Part shown: positions 25,991 through 34,843 of the stretch, piece by piece
Layout of the letters: each line of letters opens with the position of its first letter
Numbering within the stretch: the first letter of the stretch is position 1
Assembly: GCF_003347515.1 (NCBI RefSeq)
Contig: NZ_QEII01000264.1
Coordinates: forward strand, 1 to 64,000
DNA from: Rhodoferax ferrireducens
GTDB taxonomy: Bacteria; Pseudomonadota; Gammaproteobacteria; Burkholderiales; Burkholderiaceae_C
Direction: 5' to 3'
Length of the DNA: 64,000 bases
The notes under the pieces: model-generated
Told to the model about the DNA's origin: nothing
The model's database searches: none
What the model saw: only the letters and a program-made list of their open reading frames with translations
Program-made: the position numbers and the translations under genes

Positions 25991-27277
25991 TTAGCCTGGT
26001 TTTGGCGTCAGCCACCGCAGCAATTGCCGCGTCACTTCGGGGCTGCTCAGCAAGGCCAGGTGGTTTGTGCGATAGGCAATCCATTGCGACGCTTTCGCAA
26101 AAGCCAGGCGGCGTCGTGGATCCTCGTGTTGGCCCATGGCGCTGGGCAGGGGAACCAGGCCGTCACCAATCACCGCATCCATCAGGTGGTGCCTGGGCAG
26201 GGTGCTGCGTTTGGCCGCAGTCGTTGCGGCCACGGCATAGCAGGCCACACCCATTGGCAAGGGTACCAGCTGACGGCTATCGGCTTTGCGGCGAAATCGG
26301 CTGTGGCCCTGCCAGTCGGCATCCAGCAGATAACCGTAGCGCAGGTCGGTGATGCCCGCGCTACGCAGTTGGCCCAGCAGGGCGAAAGGCGCCGTGTAGG
26401 GCGTGCTTGCCAAAATAAAGTCTACCCAGTTGCCGGCCCGCTCCAATGGCGCGCCATGGTGCGGCGTGCCCAGAAACACGATGTTTTTGAGCTGTGTCGG
26501 CCAGTGCAGTGCCTCCTGCCGGGCGTCATGGACGGCGCTGCGGATCAGCAGGCCGCCCATGCTGTGGGCCACGACGCTGAGCTCCTCGATCGGAGTGGGC
26601 CAATGTGCGCGCAGTTGCTCCAGTAGGGTGGAGAGTTCGTGCCCGTTTTGCGAGATGTGCAATCCGGAGTTGTAGCGCAGATAGATCGGGGTGTAGCCCA
26701 GCGCTGAGGCCAAGGCTTCGCCATGGTCCTGCACTTGCCCTTTTCTTCCCTTCTGTCCGCTGCGCTGCGTATGCCACTGCAGGTCGTTCATGCACAAGCC
26801 GTGAATTAGCAGCAACACTTTTCCGGTCACTTCGGGCGCGGGCGGCAAGGCCTGCCAGTTCAGGGCCTCGCCGCGGTAGCGCAGCGTCATCGGCGTTGCC
26901 AAGGGATTGTTGCTGGCGGCCAGACGGTCCCCCATCACGCCATTGAGCGCCGCGAGCACGGCTTCGCGTTGGGGTGTTCCGGGATAGGCTTCGTCGGTCG
27001 AGTCGAGCAGAGGTTGCAGCTTGGCCAATAGCGTATCCACGCCCAGGCCCAGCAGTCGGGTTATCCCCCTGACACTCCGGTAAACCATCCCGGTGAGGCC
27101 ACGGGTTTGCCCTGGCATGGCGCCACCCGGTGCGCCCAGGGTACGCCATACCGATTGGTGCACGCCTTCGGCGATGTGGGTCACCCCTGCCGTGGCTTGC
27201 GTCGCCAACTGGGCAATGGCCCGAAGGTCCGACGTGCGCAGATGTTTGAGTTGGGTTTTGGATGCCGGTTTGGCCAT
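25991..27277 (-). CDS. Lipase-like alpha/beta hydrolase (PGAP1/triacylglycerol lipase type)
   Basis: A 428-residue protein starting at 27277 (MAKPASKTQLKHLRTSDL); the frame is open upstream to 27442 but that part has unusual composition. The oxyanion region is VLLLIHGLCMNDLQW, the nucleophile Ser is in SVVAHSMGGLLIRSA, and FLGTPHHGAPLERAG follows as in PGAP1-like and bacterial triacylglycerol lipases. Late Asp/His candidates are in DAVIGDGLVPLPSA and YRTNHLALLSSPEV. No clear signal peptide is present. Substrate is unknown. It lies where dnaA might be expected beside rpmH, on the same strand. Confidence 0.82.
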   Translation of the reverse strand: MAKPASKTQLKHLRTSDLRAIAQLATQATAGVTHIAEGVHQSVWRTLGAPGGAMPGQTRGLTGMVYRSVRGITRLLGLGVDTLLAKLQPLLDSTDEAYPGTPQREAVLAALNGVMGDRLAASNNPLATPMTLRYRGEALNWQALPPAPEVTGKVLLLIHGLCMNDLQWHTQRSGQKGRKGQVQDHGEALASALGYTPIYLRYNSGLHISQNGHELSTLLEQLRAHWPTPIEELSVVAHSMGGLLIRSAVHDARQEALHWPTQLKNIVFLGTPHHGAPLERAGNWVDFILASTPYTAPFALLGQLRSAGITDLRYGYLLDADWQGHSRFRRKADSRQLVPLPMGVACYAVAATTAAKRSTLPRHHLMDAVIGDGLVPLPSAMGQHEDPRRRLAFAKASQWIAYRTNHLALLSSPEVTRQLLRWLTPKPG

Positions 27278-27614
27278 GGCAGTCGGTGCGCCGGATGAAA
27301 AATCTCGACGCCCCCGCTTATTGTGGGTGCGCCAGCCGTTGCGGCGGTAGAGGTGGGGCCCGTGTTTTTTCGCGTGATTTGTGCTAGCTGACCCGCAAGA
27401 GCGCACGGGGCAATGGCCGGGGCTGCAAGCCGAGCGATCCAAGCGGCGGTTAACTCAATAAAAGCGGCTTAAGTTTGTCTGCGGTCCATCGATATTGACA
27501 GTAGGTAGACTAACGCCAAATTCAGGGGCGCGAGACTGTGGGGCACAATCCCACAAAGTACAACAGCGGGTTGCCAATTCGGCGTGAAAAAAATGATTAC
27601 TCGGGAAAGCTGAT
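27278..27614. other. Divergent intergenic region between the lipase gene and fimV
   Basis: About 340 bases without a supported gene. It should hold promoters for the two divergent genes, but I see no strong consensus pair. The part next to fimV is AT-rich (GAAAAAAATGATTACTCGGG). No hairpin stands out. Confidence 0.4.
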
Positions 27615-29627
27615 TTGGAACATAAAGCCAGTATCTTAGGGGTCGCATTAATTTGTGTCGCTTTCGGCAGTGAGGCGCTCACGCTGGGTCGCGTGCGTGG
27701 TGCTGCGCTGGTAGGCCAGCCCCTGGATATGGTGATTCCGGTTCAGATGGATGCAGGCGAGGACGCCTCGTCCTTCTGCTTTGATGCCGATGTATTTCAT
27801 GCCGATACGCGTCAGGAGGCCAGTCGTGTGCGTGTTGTCGTCGAAGCGACGGCGCAAGCCCAAACGGCCAATGTGCGGGTTCTGTCCTCGGCGGTCGTCG
27901 ACGAGCCCGTTGTCACGGTCTACTTGCGTACTGGCTGCGGACAAAAAACAACACGTCGCTATGTCCTGTTGGCCGACTTGCCAAGCGAAGTCGCAGCACC
28001 TGTGTCAGGGGCGCAGCTGCCCTCAAGAACTGCGCGACCGCCTGCACAAGTGGTTTTGCTTCCTGATGTTGCCGCGGCTCCAAGGCCATCGCCCGTGGTG
28101 GCGAATTCGGCACAGCCCGTCAAGACCAAGACCGTTCGGGGGCCAACGCAGGCTGCGCGACAGGGAATTGTCGACAAGCGCGCTGACGTGAGGGCGGCGA
28201 TTGCCGCGCCCAAACAAACACAGTCCGATGAAGCCAAAAAGCCTGGGCGAACGACCGGGCAATCACGATTGAAGCTGGACCCTCTGGAATTGCTGTCAGA
28301 CCGGGTCGCGAATCTTGACGCATACATGACATTCCCCCCGTCTGAGGACGCGTTGCATAACCTGGAAAAAATACAGACGCTCGAAGGCAATGTGAAGACT
28401 TTGCTGGCCTTGACCGCGAAGAATGAGAGCAGCCTCGCGGATCTGAAAATGCGACTGCAAAAGGCCGAATCAGAGCGCTTTCCGGGCAGCGTGATTTATG
28501 GCTTGATCGCCCTGGTGCTGGTCTGTCTGGCGGCGCTGGCGTTACTCTGGACCCGGCAGCGCCGCGTTCATACGGGTGACGACAACTGGTGGAGCGGCGC
28601 CGACGCCATGCCAGCGGCAGTAGCGCCAGAACTTGAACCAGGGCCCGGGCCCTCCACCTCCCCGGCGACGGCCCACCAGGAGCTGGACGAGACACCGGAG
28701 CCGAAAAAGGCCCGCTCAACTGCTGTGTCGGGCTTGGTGGCTGATTCCGGCCCCTCATCCGAGCCGGGTGTCAGCCTGGTGGAAATGAGTGAGTCGGCGT
28801 TTGATGACCTGATGCAATCCAGCGTGGTGCACGCGGCGAATCGCAAGCAGCCTGCAGCGCTCGCGGTGGTCTCCCCGCCGGCGCCTGTGCCCGGGCTCCA
28901 TTCAGAGGCGACGCTGGATGTCCGGCAGCAAGCGGAGTTTTTTGTTTCGCTGGGTCAAACCGACCGGGCCGTGCGAATTCTCGCGAAGCAAATTGACGAA
29001 AGTGACGCGCCCAATCCGTCGCTGTACCTGGATTTGCTCAGCCTGCTTCATTCGCTCAGTCTGAAATCTGATTTTCAAAGCCTTCGCAAGGATTTCAATC
29101 TGCTGTTCAACGCCAGAGTTCCCGAGTTCGCGGTATTCAAGAATGAAGGCAAGGGCCTGGAGTCTTACCCCGATGTTCTGTCCCGCATCACGGCATGTTG
29201 GTCGACGTCCACGATCCTGGAATTGCTGGGGGCTTATATCCTTCAGAACCCCCAACTGGCCAAGGTGCCGGTTTTTGATTTGGCCGCATTCCGGGATCTG
29301 CTGCTGCTGCACGACGTGGCCCAGCGCGTTGTTCTTGATGCCGATCTGGCGCTGAACGGCCAAACAGATTATTCCGTGGATGAGACTCTGCCTCCTCCCA
29401 TGCTGGATCTGGACCTCGATCTGGGCCTGTTTGATTCCGACATCGACGGGTTGTCTCGCCCTCCGGTGGCGGCGGAGGTCGATATTCCCCTGGTGATGCC
29501 CGGTGATCACGAGTTCAAGGCGGCCGGGGCCGACGCAAGACACGTACTCGACGTCGACCAGATGTTGAGTTTTGACCTGCCGGAGGCCGGCATGGCTTCA
29601 GGGCCGCCCGGCATCAAGTCACGGTAA
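27615..29627 (+). CDS. fimV: FimV-like peptidoglycan/pilus-hub protein
   Basis: A 670-residue protein starting at TTG (27615), with GGGAAAG upstream; an upstream ATG at 27594 stops after seven codons. The N-terminus (ALICVAFGSEALTLGRVRGAALVGQPLDMVIPVQ) is a signal peptide plus the FimV N-terminal domain. A long Pro/Ala/Thr-rich region, a short coiled coil (NLEKIQTLEGNVKTLLALTAKNESSLADLKMRLQ region), a membrane helix near residues 296-312 (IYGLIALVLVCLAALALLW) and an acidic cytoplasmic part with a TPR-like block (AEFFVSLGQTDRAVRILAKQI) follow. FimV organises polar machinery and type IV pili in other bacteria. No LysM motif is obvious. Confidence 0.8.
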   Translation: MEHKASILGVALICVAFGSEALTLGRVRGAALVGQPLDMVIPVQMDAGEDASSFCFDADVFHADTRQEASRVRVVVEATAQAQTANVRVLSSAVVDEPVVTVYLRTGCGQKTTRRYVLLADLPSEVAAPVSGAQLPSRTARPPAQVVLLPDVAAAPRPSPVVANSAQPVKTKTVRGPTQAARQGIVDKRADVRAAIAAPKQTQSDEAKKPGRTTGQSRLKLDPLELLSDRVANLDAYMTFPPSEDALHNLEKIQTLEGNVKTLLALTAKNESSLADLKMRLQKAESERFPGSVIYGLIALVLVCLAALALLWTRQRRVHTGDDNWWSGADAMPAAVAPELEPGPGPSTSPATAHQELDETPEPKKARSTAVSGLVADSGPSSEPGVSLVEMSESAFDDLMQSSVVHAANRKQPAALAVVSPPAPVPGLHSEATLDVRQQAEFFVSLGQTDRAVRILAKQIDESDAPNPSLYLDLLSLLHSLSLKSDFQSLRKDFNLLFNARVPEFAVFKNEGKGLESYPDVLSRITACWSTSTILELLGAYILQNPQLAKVPVFDLAAFRDLLLLHDVAQRVVLDADLALNGQTDYSVDETLPPPMLDLDLDLGLFDSDIDGLSRPPVAAEVDIPLVMPGDHEFKAAGADARHVLDVDQMLSFDLPEAGMASGPPGIKSR

Positions 29628-29657
29628 TGGGCTGACCCCGAAGAGCTCCGGGTCCGA

Positions 29658-30566
29658 CTAGAAGCGCTCGTGCGGTGCCAGGTAGCGCCACTGGCCGACC
29701 GGCAGATTGCCCAACATCACGTTGCCGATGCGCACGCGCTTGAGACCCACCACTTTCAGGCCGACCAGCTCGCACATGCGGCGAATCTGGCGCTTTTTGC
29801 CTTCCGTCAGCACAAAGCGCAGCTGCTCGGGGTTTTGCCATTCCACCTTGGCCGGTTTCAGGGCCTGGCCGTCCAGGCTCAGGCCGTGGCGCAGCTTGGC
29901 CAGCCCGTCGGGCGGGAACATCGCCTGCACATTGGTGGTGACGGGGTCGCCATCATTGATCTGCAGCAGGCGGTCCGGGCGGCCATCGGGTTCGATGAAG
30001 CCGATGTAGCTGACCCGCACCAGGTACTCTTTCTCCATCACCGAGTCTTCGCCAATCAGCTGGCGCGCGACGCGGCCGTCCTGCGTCAGCACCAGCAGGC
30101 CGATGGAGTCAATGTCCAGCCGCCCGGCGGGCACCAGGCTTTGCAGCTGCTTGGGGTGGAAGAAGAAACGGGCGTTGTCCTCGGTCCAGCGGTTTTGCGG
30201 CTGGATCAGGGTGATGGCGGGCAGATGGCCGTCTTCGGCCTGGCCGCTCACAATGCCCATCGGTTTGTTGAGCAGAATCGTGACCTGATTGGCCTGCTGG
30301 CCTTGGGCCTGCTTGTTGATTTCGATGCGCACATCGGGCGTGACCTGCATGCCCATGGTGGCGATCTCGCCATTGACCTTGACCCAACCGCGACCAATCC
30401 AGTCGTCGGCTTCGCGGCGTGACGCCAGGCCGAGCTCAGCCATGCGCTTGTTCAGGCGCAGGGTGCCGCCGGCGCCTGTTGCCCCCGTGCCAACGGTGGT
30501 GGATGGCACCCGACCAGGAGGCGGTGCGGCGCGGCGAAAGGAGGGGGGAGAATTGGAGGTTGTCAT
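29658..30566 (-). CDS. RsuA/RluB/RluF-family rRNA pseudouridine synthase
   Basis: A 302-residue enzyme. After a Pro/Gly-rich N-terminus comes an S4 RNA-binding domain (RLNKRMAELGLASRREADDWIGRGWVKVNG) and the catalytic domain with the Asp in PAGRLDIDSIGLLVLTQDG and KKRQIRRMCELVGLKV. RluF-like members modify 23S rRNA U2604; the exact target here is inferred. Its start codon lies at the edge of an interspersed repeat that separates it from kdpE. Confidence 0.87.
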   Translation of the reverse strand: MTTSNSPPSFRRAAPPPGRVPSTTVGTGATGAGGTLRLNKRMAELGLASRREADDWIGRGWVKVNGEIATMGMQVTPDVRIEINKQAQGQQANQVTILLNKPMGIVSGQAEDGHLPAITLIQPQNRWTEDNARFFFHPKQLQSLVPAGRLDIDSIGLLVLTQDGRVARQLIGEDSVMEKEYLVRVSYIGFIEPDGRPDRLLQINDGDPVTTNVQAMFPPDGLAKLRHGLSLDGQALKPAKVEWQNPEQLRFVLTEGKKRQIRRMCELVGLKVVGLKRVRIGNVMLGNLPVGQWRYLAPHERF

Positions 30567-30631
30567 TTTGCTATTTATTTAGTAGCTACTTGCGCAGATT
30601 TGGCGAGGGCTAGAGGCTTATTTTATTCAAA
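30567..30631 (-). repeat. Interspersed repeat between kdpE and the pseudouridine synthase
   Basis: Read on the plus strand, TTTGCTATTTATTTAGTAGC is followed by TACTTGCGCAGATTTGG and GGGCTAGAGGCTTATTTTA. It fills the whole gap between the two minus-strand genes and supplies the kdpE stop codon (30627-30629). Confidence 0.7.
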
Positions 30632-31376
30632 TTGTGACCAACCGGTAGCCCACCGCCGTTTCGGTCAGAAAATGCCGGGGCTGGGCCGGGTCGGTTTCCA
30701 GCTTTTGCCGCAGGTGGCCCATGTAAATCCGCAGGTAGTGGCTTTGCTCGGCGTGCGAGGGCCCCCACACCTCGCGCAGCAACTGGCGGTGCGTCAGCAC
30801 CCGTCCCACGTTGGCGATCAACACCGTCAGCAGGCGGTACTCAATCGGGGTCAGATGCACCTCGGCGCCGCCGCGTCGCACCAGGCGCGCCTGCCGGTCC
30901 ACCTCAACCTCGCCAAAGCGAAACAGCGGATCGGCCTCACTGGCGGCGTCGGCCGAGCCTTCCCCTGGCGCGGCGCGCGGTCGGCGCAGGTTGGCGCGTA
31001 CCCGGGCCAGCAGTTCGCCCACGCCAAAGGGCTTGGTGAGGTAGTCGTCGGCCCCGGCATCGAGGGCTGCAATCTTGTCGGCTTCATCCGAGCGTGCCGA
31101 CAGCACCACGATCGGCACGCCGGACCAGCCGCGCACGTCGCGGATCAGCTCCAGGCCGTCGCCGTCGGGCAGGCCCAGGTCCAGCACCAGCAAGTCGGGT
31201 TTGCGTGTCCCCGTTTCTGTCAGCCCTCTTTTGACCGAGTCGGCCTCAAACACCTGCCAGCCCTCGGCTTCGAGCGCAGCGCGCACAAAGCGGCGAATCT
31301 GGGGTTCGTCTTCAATGATGACGGCAACGGGGGCTGGCATGGCTGGGGTGGACGAGTTGGACTGGCGTTCAGGCAT
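30627..31376 (-). CDS. kdpE: Response regulator KdpE
   Basis: A 249-residue OmpR-type regulator of the Kdp potassium-uptake genes. The receiver domain has acidic residues in AVIIEDEPQIRRF, the phospho-Asp in LLVLDLGLPDGDGLELI, and DYLTKPFGVGELLARVRA. The winged-helix DNA-binding domain contains HLTPIEYRLLTVLIANVGRVLTHRQLLREVWG and YLRIYMGHLRQKLE. The start overlaps kdpD by eight bases; a second ATG at 31340 is possible. The C-terminus ends inside an interspersed repeat. Confidence 0.95.
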   Translation of the reverse strand: MPERQSNSSTPAMPAPVAVIIEDEPQIRRFVRAALEAEGWQVFEADSVKRGLTETGTRKPDLLVLDLGLPDGDGLELIRDVRGWSGVPIVVLSARSDEADKIAALDAGADDYLTKPFGVGELLARVRANLRRPRAAPGEGSADAASEADPLFRFGEVEVDRQARLVRRGGAEVHLTPIEYRLLTVLIANVGRVLTHRQLLREVWGPSHAEQSHYLRIYMGHLRQKLETDPAQPRHFLTETAVGYRLVTI

Positions 31377-34149
31377 CAGGGAGGTCGGGCAGCTCCGGGG
31401 GCGGCTTGCGCGGCAGGGTCAGGATGAATTCTGCACCACCGCCCAAGGCCTGGGCCGCCGTGATGGTACCCCGGTGCGCTTCCACCACCGCCTTGCAGAT
31501 GGCCAGCCCCAGGCCGACACCCGGCGTCGCCGATTCGGTCTTGCCGCGCGTGAACTTGTCAAACAGTGTTTGCTCCTGGTCTTTGCTGCCCGGCGGCAGG
31601 CCCGGCCCGTAGTCGCGCACGCTCAGCACCAGCGTGGTCGGCGTAACCCGGGCACTGAGCAGAATCGGCCGCGCCTGCGGCCCGGCAGCGCCCCCATATT
31701 TGGCCGCGTTCTCCAGCAGATTCACCAGTACCCGCTCCATCAGCGCCGCGTCGAACTCCACCAGTGGCAGCTCGGCCGGCACGTCGGTCTGTACCACCGC
31801 GTGGCCGAGTGCATGCTGGGCCGCCCGGATGGCGCTGCCGACCAGTTCTTCAACCGAATGCCAGTCACGGCGCAGATTGACCTGGCCGCTTTGCAGGCGC
31901 GCCATGTCCAACAGGTTGGTGACGAGCGCGTTGAGCTGGCGTGCTTCCTGGCTGATGGCGCGGGTCGTGGCGGCTTGGCTGCTGGCCAGCGGGGGGGCCG
32001 AGCGTTCGAGCGATTCCGCCAGCCCGACCAGCGCGGTCAGCGGGGTGCGCACGTCATGCGAAATGGCCGCCAGCAAGGCGTTGCGCAGGCTTTCGGATTC
32101 CATTTGCACCACCGCCGTTTGCGCCACTTCCACATAGTGCACCCGCTCAATCGCAATGGCGATCTGGCGCGCCAGTGTTTCCAGCTGCTGCACCTGTTCG
32201 GGAATCAGCAGCCAGCGCGGCTGCGCCGGCTGCAGCGCCAGCACGCCGCGAATCCGCATCGGCGCCTGCAGCGGCACGTAATGCCAGGCATGGGACGGCA
32301 GGGTGGCGGTGGCCAGGCCGGCGCGCTGGCCGTTGTGAAACGCCCAGTCGGCAATGCTGGCGTCAATCGAGGCTGGCAAATCGCTGGCCAGCGCCAGCTG
32401 GTCGTTGGCATCGGTCAGCAGCACCCGGGCCTGGCCGCCAAAGCTGCGCTGCACAGCTGCTTCGCCCAGCTCCACCACCTGGACGACCTGCAGCGCGGCA
32501 GACAGGTCCCGCGTCAACTCGAACAGGGCCTGGGCGCGCCGCTCTCGGCTGGCCGAGATGCTGGCCGAAAAACGCAGGCTGGCGGTGAGCTGGCCAATCA
32601 GCAGACCCACCGCCAGCATCACCGCAAACGTCACCAGGTATTGCACGTCGCTGACCGCAAACGAAAAGCGCGGCTGCACGAAAAACACATCGAATGAGGC
32701 CACGCCGAGCACGGCCGCCAGAATGGCCGGGCCACGCCCCAGCTTGACCGCCACCAGCACCACATACAGCAGGAACAGCATCACGATGTTGGCCAGGTCG
32801 ATCCGGTATAGCAGCGGCCAGGCCAGCAGCGTGGTCAGCACGCAGCCGGCGCCGGCCCAGGCATAACGCGGCCAGGCGTCGCGCCACGGGACGGCCTCTT
32901 CCGCCTCGAGCCCGCTGCGCGGCACGGCCTGGGGCAAGCGCCGGGTGCTCTCGGTCCCGCCAACCTCGATGATGTCCAGCGCCGGGGCCAGGGTGGCGAG
33001 CTGGCGCGCGAGGGACGGGCGCAAAAGACGCCGCAGCGCCGGCCAGCGCCGTGCCCGGGGGCGGCCGGTCACCAGCGTGGCGCAGTTCAGGGTATCGGCC
33101 TGCCGCACCAGTTCGCCCGCCACGTCGTTGCCGGTCAACACGGCAGTGCTGCCCCCCAGTTCTTCCGCCAGCTTCAGCACGGCCAGCGTGCGGTCGCGCA
33201 TCGCGGCGGGCAGGCGCTGCAGGGCGGGTGTTTCGACATAAGCCGCGTGCCAGCGCACGTTGAGCTGGCCGGCCAGCCGTGCGGCGCTACGCACCGCATG
33301 TTCGGCCCCTTCCTGCGGGCCGACGCAGGCGAGGATGGCGCCGGAGGTGTTCCAGGCCGACGCGCTGGCGAGGGCCTGGCTACCGCCGGCTTGCGACTGC
33401 TCGATGCGGTAGCTGCGCACGTCGTCTTCCACATGTTCGGCGGTGCGGCGCAGGGCAATCTCGCGCAGGGCGATCAGGTTGCCCTTGCGGAAAAAGTTCT
33501 GCGCCGCGCGTTCGGCCTGCTGCGGCAGATAGACCTTGCCAGCCTTGAGGCGTGCCAGCAGCTCATCCGGCGTGACGTCGACCAGGATGATTTCGTCCGC
33601 GCGGTCCAGCACGGTGTCGGGCACGGTCTCCTGCACGCGGATGCCGGTGATGGCGCCCACCGTGCCATTCAGGCTTTCCAGATGCTGGACATTAATGGCG
33701 CTCCACACGTCAATGCCCGCATCCAGCAACTCCTGCACGTCCTGCCAGCGTTTGGGATGGCGCGAGCCCTCGACATTGCTGTGCGCCAGCTCATCAACCA
33801 GCAACACGGCCGGGTGGGCGGCCAGGGCGGCGTCCAGGTCAAATTCATACAGGGTGCGGCCGCGGTAGGGCACCTCGCGTTGAGGTAGCTGTTTGAGCCC
33901 GGCCAGCAATTCGGCGGTTTCACTGCGGCCATGGGTTTCGATCACGCCGACCAGCACCTCGCGTCCGGCCACCTGCTCACGCTGGGCGGCATTGAGCATG
34001 GCGTAGGTTTTGCCCACGCCGGCGCCGGCGCCGAAGTAAATGCGCAGCTTGCCGACGCGTGCGTCTTCGCCGCGGATTTGCGCCAGCAGCTGATCGGGGT
34101 CCGGGCGGGATTCGTGGGTGTAAGCCAAAGGGGGGGTCTTTCGTGTCAA
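31369..34149 (-). CDS. kdpD: Sensor histidine kinase KdpD
   Basis: A 926-residue inner-membrane kinase sensing potassium limitation. Order: N-terminal KdpD domain with Walker A GAGAGVGKTYAML (about 46-58) and DELAHSNVEGSRH; a universal-stress-like domain (ILACVGPQEGAEHAVRSAARLAGQL); four membrane helices (about 430-530); a GAF-like domain; a HisKA domain with the phospho-His in AAISHDVRTPLTALVGLAESLE; and the ATPase domain with NLLENAAKYGG and DYGPGLPPG. I use the TTG at 34149, whose sequence overlaps the TGA of the preceding 121-residue gene; no ATG occurs before the conserved domain. Confidence 0.94.
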   Translation of the reverse strand: MTRKTPPLAYTHESRPDPDQLLAQIRGEDARVGKLRIYFGAGAGVGKTYAMLNAAQREQVAGREVLVGVIETHGRSETAELLAGLKQLPQREVPYRGRTLYEFDLDAALAAHPAVLLVDELAHSNVEGSRHPKRWQDVQELLDAGIDVWSAINVQHLESLNGTVGAITGIRVQETVPDTVLDRADEIILVDVTPDELLARLKAGKVYLPQQAERAAQNFFRKGNLIALREIALRRTAEHVEDDVRSYRIEQSQAGGSQALASASAWNTSGAILACVGPQEGAEHAVRSAARLAGQLNVRWHAAYVETPALQRLPAAMRDRTLAVLKLAEELGGSTAVLTGNDVAGELVRQADTLNCATLVTGRPRARRWPALRRLLRPSLARQLATLAPALDIIEVGGTESTRRLPQAVPRSGLEAEEAVPWRDAWPRYAWAGAGCVLTTLLAWPLLYRIDLANIVMLFLLYVVLVAVKLGRGPAILAAVLGVASFDVFFVQPRFSFAVSDVQYLVTFAVMLAVGLLIGQLTASLRFSASISASRERRAQALFELTRDLSAALQVVQVVELGEAAVQRSFGGQARVLLTDANDQLALASDLPASIDASIADWAFHNGQRAGLATATLPSHAWHYVPLQAPMRIRGVLALQPAQPRWLLIPEQVQQLETLARQIAIAIERVHYVEVAQTAVVQMESESLRNALLAAISHDVRTPLTALVGLAESLERSAPPLASSQAATTRAISQEARQLNALVTNLLDMARLQSGQVNLRRDWHSVEELVGSAIRAAQHALGHAVVQTDVPAELPLVEFDAALMERVLVNLLENAAKYGGAAGPQARPILLSARVTPTTLVLSVRDYGPGLPPGSKDQEQTLFDKFTRGKTESATPGVGLGLAICKAVVEAHRGTITAAQALGGGAEFILTLPRKPPPELPDLPDA

Positions 34150-34511
34150 ACAGGGCGTGCAGCGAAGGGTAGCACCTTGGCGTAGGCAACGATGCCGCCA
34201 ATCTGGCCATTCGGCAAACAGCTCAGGATGCGGTCGATCACGGTGTCGCCCCGTCCGGCGGGAAAACGGACTTCCAGCTTGACCCTCGCGTCTTTGTGCA
34301 TTGGCGAGCAGCGAACAATGGCCGTGTCAGGGCAGGCCTGCAAGGCTTGGCGGGCCCGCCACGCATCCTTGCTCGCAACCACTACATTCATCAGCTCGAA
34401 GCGTTTGGTCGCAAGCGCAATTGGGGCCGGATGCGGGTCGACAAAAGTCAGGGCATGACCACGGTACGCAGCGCGTGCAGCCGGAAAAGCCAGAACGGAA
34501 AGAAAATTCAT
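34146..34511 (-). CDS. 121-residue protein of unknown function in the kdp operon
   Basis: The start at 34511 has GGAG eight bases upstream, and the stop overlaps the KdpD start, so the two are probably translationally coupled. The N-terminal 35 residues are mildly hydrophobic (MNFLSVLAFPAARAAYRG). The rest alternates strand-helix-strand-strand-helix-strand (LMNVVVASKDAWRARQALQAC, then CSPMHKDARVKLEVRFPAG and DTVIDRILSCLPNGQIGGI), which suggests a small ferredoxin-like/ACT-like fold. I do not recognise a family. Its place directly before kdpD, behind its own copy of the kdp operator-like signature, suggests a role in Kdp sensing. Confidence 0.65.
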   Translation of the reverse strand: MNFLSVLAFPAARAAYRGHALTFVDPHPAPIALATKRFELMNVVVASKDAWRARQALQACPDTAIVRCSPMHKDARVKLEVRFPAGRGDTVIDRILSCLPNGQIGGIVAYAKVLPFAARPV

Positions 34512-34566
34512 CGTGAACTCCAGCGTGCTGTTGATAGAAAGCACGATGGGAAAAGGATAGAAATCA

Positions 34567-34613
34567 CGCCGTAAAAACGGGGATAAAACCTCTCGGTGCG
34601 GTGTAAAGAAAGC
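34567..34613 (-). promoter_or_regulatory. Kdp-type operator signature, copy 2 (upstream of the 121-aa ORF-kdpDE)
   Basis: On the plus strand CGCCGTAAAAACGGGGAT (34567-34584) is followed by GTGTAAAG, with the two GTAAA elements starting at 34571 and 34603, 32 bases apart. The same element pair and spacing occur upstream of the kdp operon (39613-39664) and at 42543-42590. I infer a KdpE binding region driving ORF121-kdpD-kdpE. Confidence 0.55.
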
Positions 34614-34684
34614 GTTAAGGCCGCAGTGCGTCTGGGCGTGCGGGTGGAGATGCGGTCCCCCGCAAATGCGCTTTGCTCCCACGC

Positions 34685-34810
34685 TCACGTCCGATGCCGT
34701 TCCCGTCGCTTTTTCGAGCGATCCTGCCAACGGCCGATGCCCCACGCCAGCACCAGCGGAACGCACACAGCGGCCAGTGCGTACAAGAGCGTTCCCAAGT
34801 CAGAGCCCAT
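34685..34810 (-). CDS. 41-residue single-pass membrane protein between kdpC and kdpD
   Basis: A short frame beginning MGSDLGTLLYALAAVCVPLV and ending in a strongly basic tail (RWQDRSKKRRERHRT). It has one hydrophobic helix of about 20 residues followed by ten Arg/Lys residues, so the C-terminus should be cytoplasmic. It starts 33 bases after the kdpC stop in the same direction. No good Shine-Dalgarno is visible. Architecture resembles KdpF, a 30-residue stabilising subunit of the Kdp pump, but the sequence differs and a kdpF is already present at 39373-39471. Confidence 0.55.
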   Translation of the reverse strand: MGSDLGTLLYALAAVCVPLVLAWGIGRWQDRSKKRRERHRT

Positions 34811-34843
34811 GGATCATGCGTGCCGTGGCGAGCCGATGTGGGT

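Noticed and set aside
31075..32697. 540-codon open frame opposite kdpD
   Set aside because: Antisense shadow of KdpD, His/Gln/Arg-rich with no recognisable motif.
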